Source: an uncultured Pirellula sp.
GTDB lineage: Bacteria; Planctomycetota; Planctomycetia; Pirellulales; Pirellulaceae
Direction: 5' to 3'
NCBI GenBank assembly: GCA_903858115.1
Contig: CAIOHR010000305.1
Coordinates: forward strand, 27,139-91,138
Length of the DNA: 64,000 bases
Below, one piece after another: positions 1 through 9,700 of this stretch (position 1 is its first letter; each line of letters starts with the position of its first letter). A model generated the notes under the pieces. The model was not told where the DNA came from, ran no database searches, and was given only the letters and a program-made list of their open reading frames with translations. The position numbers and the translations under genes were made by a program.

Positions 1-1743
1 TTGTCGGACGCCGCTATTCGGGCCGCTCACGATGATGATCCCTTTTGCGCCGCGCTCCCGTGCTGCCATCGCTTTATATCGGAGCGAACTATACCGAGCA
101 AAATGCTGACGGCGTTCGGGGGAAATGTCGCTAGGCATTTGGCGAAACATCATGACCCATTTGTTCTCCACATCGAGGTGAACATAAGAATCGTACTCGT
201 CGTGTTCACCTTCCTTTGGAGCGACGATGCCATATCCAGCGAACACAACTTCGGTCGGTTCGATTTCCGTCGACTGAGAGAAGACGAGCGGTCGCCAGTC
301 TTCGTTTAGTTTCCAAGTTTTGTTGCCGGATCGAAGTTGATTGGAATCTAACAGTTCGACTCCGGCGGTGAAGGGAAAGTCATAGAAGTAATCTTCCTTG
401 GTGCCAGCGGGTTCGAGTTGAAGCGATGCCATATAGCTTGCGACGTAAGCAGTCGCCAGCTTCTCACCTTGCGTTCCGGTCATTCGTCCACCGAGTTCAG
501 GGCGGCAAAGGAAATCGACGTGTCTCGCGACATCTTGGGCGCGATAATCGGTATCGGTTGCGTTCGCGACTTCGGAAGCTACAGATCGGACGGTATCAAG
601 CTGTGCGGTGGTCGGAGGCTGAGTCGAATTGGCGATACTCGAATCAGTGGCGAGGTCCAGTGCTTTCCGAGCGGCTGCATCATTCCAATCGGCCATGAAG
701 ATTTGCGACTTCTTGTCAGGTGTTCGACCGGCTGTCCAGGAAAGTTGTTTGCCATCCGGTGTGAAGACCGGGAGGCCATCGAAGCCATCGGTTGTCGTCA
801 CTCTAACAGGAGTATGGATGCCAGCCGCATCGACAATGTAAAGTTCGAAGTTGGCAAATCCATTGATATTCGTTGTGAAGATCAGATAGTCACCAGATGG
901 ATGGTAAAAAGGTGCCCAACTCATCGCGCCGATCGTTGTTAGGCGCTTCGCATCGGAACCATCAAGGTTGGCGGTGAAGATCTCTGCGGTCGCGCCATCT
1001 TCGGAAAATCGTCGCCAACAGATACGTTTGCCATCCGGGGAGAAAAATGGACCACCGTCATATCCGAAGATATCGGTAATCTGTCGTACTTCGGTACCGT
1101 CGCTTCGCATCACGTACAAATCGAGCGCTGCTGCTGGATCTTTTTCGAAAATCGCTTTCTCGCGTTCGGTGAGTTTGTCCTCGTAAGCTCGACGGTTCGA
1201 AGAAAAAGCGATGTATTGTCCGTCGGGTGAATAGGACGCTTCGGCATCATAGCCGACAGCCTCCGTCAGTTTCTTATAAGATCCGGTCGTACGATCCCAT
1301 TCCACCAAATCGTAGGTTGGATCGTAATCCCAGCTATACCGACGGGTTTGGCCGGAAGCTCGAAATTCCAGTTCGTCTTTTTGTTTTTGTTTGGCTGCCG
1401 GATCAAATTGTGTGGAAGCGAAAAGAACTTTGTCGCCGGAGGGGTGAATCCACGCGCATGTTGTTTTCCCGAAGCCCGGCGAGACTCGCTCGATGTCACC
1501 TGATTCACGGTCCATCATGTAGATTTGGTAGAAAGGATTCTCCTTTTCACGTTCGCTCTGGAAAACCATTCGCTTGCCATCTTGACTGAAGTAGCCTTCG
1601 CCCGACCGCGAACCGTCCAGGGTAAGTTGCCGAATCTTGGTAAGGTAGGTCGACTCCGTGGGCTCTTCGAAAGCGAACCCAAAGGCTGCTGTCAGCACAA
1701 GGGACGCGAAGGCACCGATCCGAGTAGAATTAGACGAATGCAT
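1..1743 (-). CDS. Secreted TolB-propeller / M28-peptidase-like protein (3' end beyond window)
   Basis: This frame is open from an ATG at 1743 to the left edge (581 codons, no stop), so only the N-terminal part is visible. A Sec signal peptide covers about residues 1-24 (hydrophobic core ASLVLTAAFGFA). Residues of roughly 40-370 carry repeated propeller motifs such as SYSPDGQYIAF, FFSPDGKRICW and FTPDGKQLSW, typical of PD40/TolB beta-propellers. Around residue 418 comes GGRMTGTQG, a pattern seen at the start of M28 zinc aminopeptidases, followed from about 500 by a PA-like domain (GYGIVAPKEGEHDEYDSYV and ERGAKGIIIV). The M28 metal ligands would lie outside the window. I infer an exported peptidase. 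It is divergent from purM across 227 bp. The domain calls are pattern-based; the reading frame is certain. Confidence 0.85.
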   Translation of the reverse strand, partial: MHSSNSTRIGAFASLVLTAAFGFAFEEPTESTYLTKIRQLTLDGSRSGEGYFSQDGKRMVFQSEREKENPFYQIYMMDRESGDIERVSPGFGKTTCAWIHPSGDKVLFASTQFDPAAKQKQKDELEFRASGQTRRYSWDYDPTYDLVEWDRTTGSYKKLTEAVGYDAEASYSPDGQYIAFSSNRRAYEDKLTEREKAIFEKDPAAALDLYVMRSDGTEVRQITDIFGYDGGPFFSPDGKRICWRRFSEDGATAEIFTANLDGSDAKRLTTIGAMSWAPFYHPSGDYLIFTTNINGFANFELYIVDAAGIHTPVRVTTTDGFDGLPVFTPDGKQLSWTAGRTPDKKSQIFMADWNDAAARKALDLATDSSIANSTQPPTTAQLDTVRSVASEVANATDTDYRAQDVARHVDFLCRPELGGRMTGTQGEKLATAYVASYMASLQLEPAGTKEDYFYDFPFTAGVELLDSNQLRSGNKTWKLNEDWRPLVFSQSTEIEPTEVVFAGYGIVAPKEGEHDEYDSYVHLDVENKWVMMFRQMPSDISPERRQHFARYSSLRYKAMAARERGAKGIIIVSGPNSGVRQ

Positions 1744-1970
1744 GGTAGGGATACTGTTGGGGGGAGCGAGAATAACGTGCCACATTGTAGCTTTCGGTGA
1801 ATTGGCATCTACGCCAACGGCATAATCGGACCCGTGGGATGCAATGTTTCTGGGGCCAAGCAGTTCAGGTGAACTTCACGGAATGGCAAAAAAGCTGATA
1901 ATGTCGACTTGAGGCAGTGGATTGCGAGGTCGGTCCATTGCGAAGAGAAAACAATCAGCAAGACTTGTCG

Positions 1971-3032
1971 ATGGCAACAACTTACAAAGATAGCGGCGTT
2001 GACTTAGAGCTTTACGAGCAGGCGATGAAAAAGTTGCCAGCTCTGATGCATCGTACCTTCACGCCCAGAGTGGTTCGCAACGATGGAGGATTTGCTGGTC
2101 TTTATGCATTAGACTTCACCAAATCGCTGTTTGCCAGGAACTACGAAGAGCCGATCCTCGTGTCGGGTACCGATGGTGTAGGTACGAAGCTTCAAGTGGC
2201 ACAACGGGCAGGCAAGCACCATACGGTAGGTATCGATTTGGTCGCCATGTGCGTGAACGACGTGTTGTGTACGGGGGCTGAACCATTGTTCTTTCTCGAT
2301 TATGTCGCGATGGGAAAGGACAATCCGCCACTTTTGGAATCGATCGTGCGTGGGATCTCCGACGGTTGCATCGATGCCGAGTGCAGTTTGCTTGGTGGTG
2401 AGACTGCGATCATGCCGAGCCATTATCACGACGACATGTATGACTTGGCCGGCTTCTGTGTGGGTGTGGTAGAAAAGCGGAAGCTAGTCTCGGGCCAAGC
2501 GATCACGGCAGGAGATGTGTTGCTTGGGATCGAGTCGTCGGGATTGCATAGCAATGGTTACAGTTTGGTGCGAAAGATTGTCTTCGATAAAGCAAAACTC
2601 GACATCGATAGTCATGTGGCGGACTTGGGCAAGACGGTTGGAGATGCACTTCTGACGCCGACGCTGATTTATAGTCGTGTCGTGCGTTCCGTATTGAGTC
2701 GATACAAAGTCAAGAGTGTGGTTCATGGGATCGGGCATATCACAGGTGGCGGGTTATTGGAGAATACCGAGCGGATTTTACCGCCGAACGTTGATCTAAT
2801 GTTTGAACGCGGGACCTGGGAGGTGTTACCTGTTTTTCAATGGTTGCAACGACTTGGCGAAGTGGAGCAGAACGAAATGGACCATGTTTTCAACATGGGA
2901 ATCGGCTTGGTATTGGTTGTCAGTCCATATTATGCGGAGAGTGTTCAAACGCTGGTTCAGTCGCTAGGAATGCGATGCTCAGTGATCGGTCAAGCAGTCG
3001 TGGGTTCAGGTAAGAGTCGATATGTGGGATAG
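1971..3032 (+). CDS. purM: Phosphoribosylformylglycinamidine cyclo-ligase (AIR synthetase)
   Basis: This enzyme makes 5-aminoimidazole ribonucleotide in de novo purine synthesis. The 353-residue product has the family signatures GTDGVGTKLQVA, GIDLVAMCVNDVL, CTGAEPLFFLDYVA and GGETAIMP, and the usual C-terminal part with VHGIGHITGGG. I chose the ATG at 1971 because MATTYKDSGVDLE matches the normal PurM N-terminus; an in-frame upstream start at 1917 would add 18 atypical residues. There is no strong ribosome-binding site. The last codons (Y-V-G-stop) lie in the left inverted end of a MITE-like repeat (3024-3245), so the native C-terminus was probably altered by that insertion. The next gene is moaD. 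Confidence 0.95.
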   Translation: MATTYKDSGVDLELYEQAMKKLPALMHRTFTPRVVRNDGGFAGLYALDFTKSLFARNYEEPILVSGTDGVGTKLQVAQRAGKHHTVGIDLVAMCVNDVLCTGAEPLFFLDYVAMGKDNPPLLESIVRGISDGCIDAECSLLGGETAIMPSHYHDDMYDLAGFCVGVVEKRKLVSGQAITAGDVLLGIESSGLHSNGYSLVRKIVFDKAKLDIDSHVADLGKTVGDALLTPTLIYSRVVRSVLSRYKVKSVVHGIGHITGGGLLENTERILPPNVDLMFERGTWEVLPVFQWLQRLGEVEQNEMDHVFNMGIGLVLVVSPYYAESVQTLVQSLGMRCSVIGQAVVGSGKSRYVG

Positions 3033-3245
3033 GCTTCCAGCCTGTCATGCTGAATTTACGAGATGTGGGGATAGGCTTCCAGCCTGTCATGCTGAATTAG
3101 ATGTTTTTCATGCTGCAGGGCTCGTTCCTATTGTTCTGTTGTGTAGGTGTTACGTTTTGATTGGATTTAAGTTTGGTTTTTTGCAGGTTGTAAGGCAACC
3201 CCGCATGGGATGCGGAAAGCTCGACAGGCTGGAAGCCTATCCCAC
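3024..3245. mobile_element. MITE-like element with perfect 23-bp inverted ends
   Basis: The left end (3024-3046, GTGGGATAGGCTTCCAGCCT plus GTC) and the right end (3223-3245) are perfect reverse complements. A second, near-identical direct copy of the left end, with one extra G, sits at 3065-3098 and shares the following bases CATGCTGAATT. Each copy contains its own hairpin, AGGCT-TCC-AGCCT. Just inside the right end are two more perfect hairpins in a row: GGTTG-TAAGG-CAACC (3186-3200) and CCGCAT-GGG-ATGCGG (3201-3215). The element has no coding potential and no obvious target duplication. It supplies the purM stop codon and ends 20 bp before the moaD start. A further copy of the end sequence lies at 24644-24664. 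Confidence 0.7.
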
Positions 3246-3265
3246 TTTTTAATGGCGAGTTGAAT

Positions 3266-3508
3266 ATGCAGGTCAGGCTTTTTGCTGGTGCTCGAGAAGC
3301 CGTTCAATCGGACACGGTCGAGTTGGAACTTGAACTTCCATGCACGATTGGAACGATGAAACGTTCGATGATTTCCAAGTGGCCAGGCCTGGAGTCTTAT
3401 GTAAATTACGGTCGATTTGCTGTCGGTAATGATTTCGTCGACGATCACTTCGTTGTCGAATCGAATGCGGGTGAATTGGCGCTCATTCCTCCTGTGAGTG
3501 GTGGTTAA
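3266..3508 (+). CDS. moaD: MoaD/ThiS-type sulfur carrier (molybdopterin synthase small subunit)
   Basis: The 80-residue protein has the length and pattern of MoaD: an N-terminal strand MQVRLFAGAREAV, a middle AVGNDFVDDHFVV segment and a C-terminal LIPPVSGG tail. The terminal Gly-Gly is the residue pair that is adenylated and thiocarboxylated in this family. Its usual role is to give sulfur to the MoaE subunit during molybdenum cofactor synthesis. No moaE lies in the window. The ATG at 3266 is preferred over a TTG at 3260. It begins 20 bp after the MITE-like element, so its upstream signals may be provided by that element. The gene ends 7 bp before the next start. Confidence 0.85.
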   Translation: MQVRLFAGAREAVQSDTVELELELPCTIGTMKRSMISKWPGLESYVNYGRFAVGNDFVDDHFVVESNAGELALIPPVSGG

Positions 3509-3515
3509 ACAATCG

Positions 3516-4802
3516 ATGACAACGTTGAAGCAATCCCTTTTTGAACAGCTCGATCAAATTGTGCTGATCGATTCGCATTCGCATATCAATCCTTACAGCG
3601 CAGCATCGAAAGATCTCGGCGACTTGCTCGGTTATCATTATTACACCGAGCTAGCACATTCGTCCGGCATGCCTCGCGAGCGCATCGAAGAGCCGAGCTT
3701 GTCGCCTCGGGAGAAAGTAGGACGGCTTTTCGGGTTTCTCGGAAACATTGACAACACGATCCAATGGTCTTGGTTCTTGGAGTTGTCTAAGGAGCTATTC
3801 GGCTTTGAGGGGGACACCATCGATGCTGGGAATTGGGAATCGGTTTACGAGTTAGCAAGTCAAAAGATGGCTCAGCCCGATTGGGAGTCTCAAGTGCTCA
3901 CGAAGAGCGGTGTTGAGAAAGTGTTCTTGACCAATGATTTTGACGATACGCTTTCGGGCTTTGATACGAATCGCTACGTTCCCTGTTTGCGAACGGATGA
4001 TCTCGTCTTTCATTTGGCAAATCCAGTAGTTCGCGAGCGGCTTCAAAAGTGCACTGGCGTTGTACCATCCAGTTTGAACCAAATCAAAGATGGGATTGAG
4101 AAACTCTTTCAGCATTTTTGTCGAAACCAGGCTCGCGCGTGTGCGATTTCCCTTCCGCCTTGGTTCTCACCGACATCGCAATCCGATGACTCTACAGTTG
4201 CGAAAGTTGCGTTAGACGATTTACTGAAGCATGGTCTGGAAGCACAGGAGTCATCGAAACGAGCGATGGCCCATTGGGTTTTCTGGAAGATTGCGGAATT
4301 TGCGGACGCGTTCAAACTGCCGTTCGATTTGATGATCGGAGTAAATCGTAAAGTTTACCCAACCGGTGTTTTTCAAGGCCAAGATCTATACGATTCGCGA
4401 TTATCATTGATTCAGTATGGTGACTTGTTCAATGCGTTCCCGAACCTGCCATTCCCGATATCCGTCTTGGCATCGGTCACCAATCAAGAGTTGGTCGACT
4501 ACGCTTGGATTTTTCCGAACGTCGTCACGCATGGGCATTGGTGGTATAGCAATACTCCGAATTACATCCGGCACGATTTGCGAGGACGCATCGAAGCGAT
4601 ACCGAGAAACAAGCAAATCGGTTACTACAGCGATGCTTACAAATTAGAGTTCATCCTCCCCAAGTTCCGCATGTTCAAGCGGATTTTGGCGGAGGTTCTC
4701 GCCGATGAGTATTGTTCCGGTCGTGGATGGTCCGAAACAAAAGCCTTGGAGTTGGGGCGTCAGATTCTGCGTGGCAACGTGGAAAGCATTTTCAAAATCT
4801 AG
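3516..4802 (+). CDS. Amidohydrolase-fold protein, uronate (glucuronate) isomerase-like
   Basis: The 428-residue product looks like a divergent member of the glucuronate isomerase (UxaC) branch of the amidohydrolase superfamily. Visible features are the N-terminal metal-binding motif DSHSHINPY (His21, His23), VFLTNDFDD near residue 140, the HGHWWYSNTPNY segment near residue 337 and a late YYSDAY near residue 369, which could provide the Asp metal ligand. UxaC converts glucuronate to fructuronate, but no other uronate genes are nearby and the sequence departs from the standard enzyme, so the substrate is open. I chose the ATG at 3516; a GTG at 3498 would overlap moaD by 11 bp. asd follows after 17 bp. 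Confidence 0.7.
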   Translation: MTTLKQSLFEQLDQIVLIDSHSHINPYSAASKDLGDLLGYHYYTELAHSSGMPRERIEEPSLSPREKVGRLFGFLGNIDNTIQWSWFLELSKELFGFEGDTIDAGNWESVYELASQKMAQPDWESQVLTKSGVEKVFLTNDFDDTLSGFDTNRYVPCLRTDDLVFHLANPVVRERLQKCTGVVPSSLNQIKDGIEKLFQHFCRNQARACAISLPPWFSPTSQSDDSTVAKVALDDLLKHGLEAQESSKRAMAHWVFWKIAEFADAFKLPFDLMIGVNRKVYPTGVFQGQDLYDSRLSLIQYGDLFNAFPNLPFPISVLASVTNQELVDYAWIFPNVVTHGHWWYSNTPNYIRHDLRGRIEAIPRNKQIGYYSDAYKLEFILPKFRMFKRILAEVLADEYCSGRGWSETKALELGRQILRGNVESIFKI

Positions 4803-4819
4803 AAAGAGCAGCGATCAAA

Positions 4820-5947
4820 GTGAAAAAGGTTGGATTGGTCGGATGGCGTGGAATGGTCGGTTCGGTTTTGATGCAACGCATGGCCGAAGAGAAAGACTTT
4901 GGGTTATTCGAGCCTGTCTTTTTCTCAACCTCGAACTCTGGTGGGGCAGGCCCATCGATTGGCGGAGCAACTACAGGACCATTGCAATCCGCGTCGAGCA
5001 TTGAAACACTCGCCAAAATGGACGTCGTTATCTCGTGCCAAGGTGGTGATTACACATCGGAAGTTTATCCAAAGCTTCGCAGCGCAGGTTGGATTGGCTA
5101 TTGGATCGATGCTGCTTCGACGTTGCGTATGAACGACGACGCCATCATCATCTTGGACCCAGTCAACGATAGTGTGATCCGCGATGGTTTGGTTCACGGT
5201 ATCAAAGCTTATGTCGGTGGCAATTGTACCGTATCGTTGATGCTGATGGCTTTGCACGGATTGTTCAAGAATGATCTCGTCCAATGGTTGACAAGCATGA
5301 CGTACCAAGCTGCTTCGGGTGCAGGTGCGCAGAACATGCGAGAGTTACTTTTGCAAATGGGGGTGGCACATCAATGTGTTCACGGTTTGCTCGCCGATCC
5401 AGCATCTGCCATCTTAGATATTGATAAACAAGTGGCGGCAACCATTCGCTCACCAGAGAATCCAACTGCTCAGTTCGGTGCTCCGCTGGCAGGCAGTTTG
5501 ATTCCTTGGATTGATAAGGACCTAAGCAACGGTCAAAGCAAAGAAGAATGGAAGGGGAGAGTCGAGACCAACAAGATCTTGGGGCTTTCACCAGATACAA
5601 TTCCAGTGGATGGAATTTGCGTTCGGATCGGAGCGATGCGTTGCCATAGCCAAGCGTTGACGATCAAGTTGAGAAAAGATGTCCCGTTGGATGAGATCAC
5701 CGATATGTTGGCAAGCGCCAATCCTTGGGCCAAAGTGATTCCGAACGAACGTGTTGCTTCGATGAAAGATCTGTCACCAGCGGCGGTAACGGGTGGGATG
5801 GTTTGCCCGGTGGGTCGATTGCGCAAATTGGATTTGGAGCCAAGTTCAAACAGGACTTATTTGTCAGCCTTTACCGTCGGAGACCAATTGCTTTGGGGGG
5901 CAGCGGAGCCATTGCGACGGATGCTGCGAATCCTTCTCGAAGGCTAG
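4820..5947 (+). CDS. asd: Aspartate-semialdehyde dehydrogenase, E. coli-type
   Basis: This enzyme reduces aspartyl phosphate to aspartate semialdehyde, the branch point to lysine/diaminopimelate, threonine and methionine. The 375-residue protein begins MKKVGLVGWRGMVGSVLMQR with the NADP-binding glycine motif. It contains ISCQGGDYTSEVYPKL, YWIDAASTLRMNDDAIIILD and the active-site motif VGGNCTVSLM, with the catalytic Cys near residue 136. These motifs match the enterobacterial Asd type much better than the shorter type common elsewhere. The GTG start at 4820 gives the expected N-terminus; the open frame continues upstream into the previous gene without sensible sequence. Its stop overlaps the stop of the convergent next gene (shared CTAG). 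Confidence 0.95.
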   Translation: MKKVGLVGWRGMVGSVLMQRMAEEKDFGLFEPVFFSTSNSGGAGPSIGGATTGPLQSASSIETLAKMDVVISCQGGDYTSEVYPKLRSAGWIGYWIDAASTLRMNDDAIIILDPVNDSVIRDGLVHGIKAYVGGNCTVSLMLMALHGLFKNDLVQWLTSMTYQAASGAGAQNMRELLLQMGVAHQCVHGLLADPASAILDIDKQVAATIRSPENPTAQFGAPLAGSLIPWIDKDLSNGQSKEEWKGRVETNKILGLSPDTIPVDGICVRIGAMRCHSQALTIKLRKDVPLDEITDMLASANPWAKVIPNERVASMKDLSPAAVTGGMVCPVGRLRKLDLEPSSNRTYLSAFTVGDQLLWGAAEPLRRMLRILLEG

Positions 5948-6363
5948 GGCTTCCTGCGTCTTTGGGGAGTAGAACTGTTTTTGCGTATCCATCCGACAAT
6001 GATGGCTAGTCCGGCGGCGATTCCGATAAAAGGACCAGTCAGATAGATAGTCCTCGGGCGATAAACGAACAGCAGCATCGTCGCCATTGCACCTGCCAAT
6101 ACTAGCATGCCCCCGGGAGCTTTGCGCAATGCGATAACCGCTGGCCATGCTAACCAAGCCGCGAGGAAGACTAGTCCAACTTTGCCAAACAGGTCCGCGA
6201 TGAGGCTAGTGCCTTTTGACAGCAAAGACGGTTGAACTCTCAGAACGAGTGACGTTGTCAGCATCGTCAATCCAACGGCCAACATTCCCCATCGAAGAAT
6301 GAGCGCAGAAAGTTCCTCATCGGTCAGTTTTCGGGGCGAAGGCTTGGTATTTGGTGACGGCAT
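5944..6363 (-). CDS. Small integral membrane protein of unknown function
   Basis: I do not recognise this 139-residue protein. After a proline/lysine-rich cytoplasmic start it has about four hydrophobic segments: WGMLAVGLTMLTTSLVLRV, VGLVFLAAWLAWPAVIAL, GGMLVLAGAMATMLLFVY and GPFIGIAAGLAIIVGWI. It ends in a basic tail (PQRRRKP). The last stretch predicts a protein lying almost entirely in the membrane. It is convergent with asd and the two stop codons share the palindrome CTAG. Upstream it is divergent from the secretion operon across a 349-bp gap. No catalytic residues stand out. Confidence 0.75.
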   Translation of the reverse strand: MPSPNTKPSPRKLTDEELSALILRWGMLAVGLTMLTTSLVLRVQPSLLSKGTSLIADLFGKVGLVFLAAWLAWPAVIALRKAPGGMLVLAGAMATMLLFVYRPRTIYLTGPFIGIAAGLAIIVGWIRKNSSTPQRRRKP

Positions 6364-6712
6364 CTGCTACTTAATTTTCGAAAAAGGGCCATGGCTCGCT
6401 AACCCTTCTTCCAGCGAAACAACTTCTGCGATAGGTTTCCACTGCCGCGGGCGTGTATTCTACAGTCCCAAACCGATTTCGAGCGCTATCCAAGTTTCCA
6501 ATTTTGCGATCAAGCGGAACCTTTTTTGCATGGTTGGGTTTGTAGTGAGGTCTGGCAAAGGGCCTACAAACCTCCCAGGTTGTCCTAGATCCAAGAAAAT
6601 CGACTTCTTTACGAACTAATCGTTCCAGGGCGGACTATCGATCTAGCCAACCATTGCCGGGTGACTAGAGTCAGACAGACTCCCTTTTTCGTCTTCAAAC
6701 CCAGCGTCTTCC
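6364..6712 (+). promoter_or_regulatory. Leader region of the secretion operon with a stable hairpin (6537-6572)
   Basis: This 349-bp gap lies between two divergent genes and must hold their promoters; I cannot pick convincing -35/-10 boxes. It contains a perfect 9-bp inverted repeat, GGTTTGTAG (6537-6545) and CTACAAACC (6564-6572), separated by 18 bases and lying about 140 bp before the operon's first start codon. If transcribed, it would form a 5' leader hairpin. No known riboswitch pattern is recognisable and no run of T follows, so it is not a simple terminator. Confidence 0.4.
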
Positions 6713-9700
6713 ATGAAAATCTATCGAAGCCTTCGCAGTACTTTTTTGGCGACATTGCTAGCAACTACCTCGATCGGTAGTGCATTGGCGGAGGGGAATC
6801 CCGATTTCGTGGGAATTCTGGCAACCATTACCGATCCAGCCAACGCGGCGGACCTCGGGTTGAGTCAGAATCAAGTCGAAAGATTAGTTTCTCTGATCAA
6901 GCAGCACGAAAGTAAGGCACTCGATTTTGCAAGCCAGTTGCGAAATCTGCCGTCTGCGGAGCGACGAAAGAAAGAGCGGGAAAGTGTTCGAGAGATCGAG
7001 ACCAAGGGGTATGAATTGCTGAGCGAACAGCAGCGAGCAACTGCCGAAAAGTGGCGATTGCAAAAGTTGGGGCCGATGGCGTTGCTGGATAGTGAAACAG
7101 CGACGCAGTTAGGTGTATCGCCAGAGCAGGTTTCCAAGTTTGACAATATTTTGGAGGGGCGATCGGCTCTCGCACGTTCGATGGGCAGCCGAGAAAAGGC
7201 GGCCGAAGAGATTCAAAAGCGGCTTGTCGAGGTATTGACGGATGAACAGAAGAACAAATGGGTAGCATTGGTTGGGGCGCCGATTGCCAAGGAACAATCG
7301 AGTGACAATGTTGCGGCGAGCCCTTCTGATGCCAAAGGAGTGGTTTCGGGCTCAGAAGCTACGGGTGCTGCTGTTCCGTCCGTTGCTGAGTTGCGTATGC
7401 GTGCTCGGACGCAGCCTTCGGGTACCCAAGATAGGGCTTCGGGTTCCCAAGATGGTTTGCTATTGAATTTCAATGCGGCACCGTGGCCGGAAGTTTTGAA
7501 GTGGTTAGCTCGTGAAGCTGACTTGAGTCTGCAGATGGATTACTTGCCAACGGGCACGTTTACCTATTCCGATTCGAAGAGGTATTCGGTTGCAGAAGCC
7601 ATGGACATCATGAATGGCATTTTATTGACCAAGGGATACACCTTGATCAAGAAGCAACGCATCCTCACAACGCTAGATTTGGAGAGTGGTGAATCGCCGG
7701 AAGTCATGCGGCGACGAATCGCTGACATGGCTGAGCTTGTTTCGTTTAGCGAATTAGACCGTCGTGGTGAGTATGAATTGGTGAAGTGCTTGTTCGCGTT
7801 AGAGCGAACCAGCATCGAAGAGATGGAGAAAGAGGTAAAGCTTTTGCTCGGACCGCAGGGTTCGGTGATTCCCATGACGAGTGCACAGCAACTGTTGGTC
7901 ACAGAGACAGGTGGCAAGCTGCGAATCATTCGCGATACTATTGAACGCTCCGAGAATCCTCAAGGGAGTCGTTCAGCGAAGATCGTTCGGTTGTCGCTGC
8001 AATATGTCAGCGCGGAAGAAGTGATGGGAGTCGCGAGGAATCTGCTCAAGATCAAAGAGAATGAGTTTGTCGCGGATGATATCAGCATTTCGACTGACAC
8101 GTTTGGATCGACGTTATTTGCAACGGGTACGGTCGACAAATTGCAAAAGCTGCAAGACATTGTGGTCGAGTTAGATAAGAAGCCAGGCGAATCCGGTACC
8201 AAGGCGAGTACGGAGCAGCCGTTCATCAAGAGTCATTCGATCTTGGGCTCTGACCCGACGACAACAGAAGCCGTTTTGCAATCTGCGTTCGCTGGTCAGC
8301 CGAACATCAATATGGCGGTGGATCCCAAGACGAACAACATTATCTTCCGCGGAACAAAAGCGGATCATGATTTGTTGGACAAGATCATTTCTGAACTGGC
8401 TGGCCAAGCGAGTGACGTCGAGTTCATTCCCTTAGGGAATTCCGATCCGCAGTTGGTATTGCAAACGCTGGAGAGACTTTACGGAAAAATTGCAAAGGAC
8501 AAAGATCCTGCGACGATCAAGGGACCAATCTACTCGTTGGATCCTACCTCCAATCGGATGATGGTTAAAGGCACGACGCAAGAAGTCGAGCAGATCAAGA
8601 TCCTGATTGGCAAGCTAGAAGAATCCAGTCCAATTGCAGACAGCTTTGGTGACGGAATGCGGATGCTTCCGATGAAGGGCAAGGCTGCAGAGCGAATGCT
8701 TGAGCAAGTGCAGATGATGATTGAAGCGAGAAAGTCGCGAATCAAAGTTGTCATGCCCAAGAAAGCGGACGAGCCAGCTTCCAAAGATGCGGGAAGCAAA
8801 GAAGAAAGCAAATCAACAACATCGCCTAAAGTACCTGTCAAAGAGAACAATCCGATCAGCGCGGTATCAAGACCGTCGGAAGTCCTGACTGCAGCGTATT
8901 TTCAAGAGTCCCAGAGGGAATCGGCTGGTGGAGAGGTACGGATTTTCCAGGGACCAACGGGACTTGTGATTGCTAGTGATGATCCAGAAGCGATGCGCGA
9001 GTTCGATATGATGCTTCGCGAAGCTCAAAAGCAAATGGCGCAGGCTCCTTCGGAACCAACCATCCGATATCTTGAACACATTTCAGCCGCCGCGGCAAAA
9101 GAGTTAGTCGAGAAAGTGATTGCTGGTGAGCAAGCAACAGGTGGAGCGGGTGGCGGTTTGTTGGGTGATGTTGCATCCAGCGTTCTAGGCGGAGGCGGAA
9201 TGTTCGGTAGTTTGTTCGGAGGTGGTGGAGGATCGAGCGGCGGTGCAAGTGCCGGAGTCTCTGGTGCTTCGACTGTCGGTACTGTTGTTCTGACAGCTGA
9301 TGCTCGTTTGAACGCGGTCTGGGTTCAAGCGAACCCGATCGATGCTATGTTCGTTGAAGATCTTTTGGCGGCGGTCGATATTCCAGAGAGTCCTTCCGAG
9401 ATTCGTACTCGAGGTGGTACCAATTTGATCTTCGTTGAAAACAATCCAGTCGCTGATATTGAAACAGTCGTCAAAGCAACGTTTGCTGCCTACATAGGCG
9501 GAGGCGGAGCAGGGGGAGCCGGAGGTGCTCCTGGGGCGCAGCGTCAACCTTCGCCGGAAGAATTCATCAATGCCATGCGAGGAGCGATTGGTGGTGGTCG
9601 ACGTGGCGGTGGTGGTGGCGGTGGAGCTCAATCCGAATTGAAAGAGCAAACGATGACGATTAGCTCTGACAAGAAAAACAATGTTCTAATCGTGGTTGGT

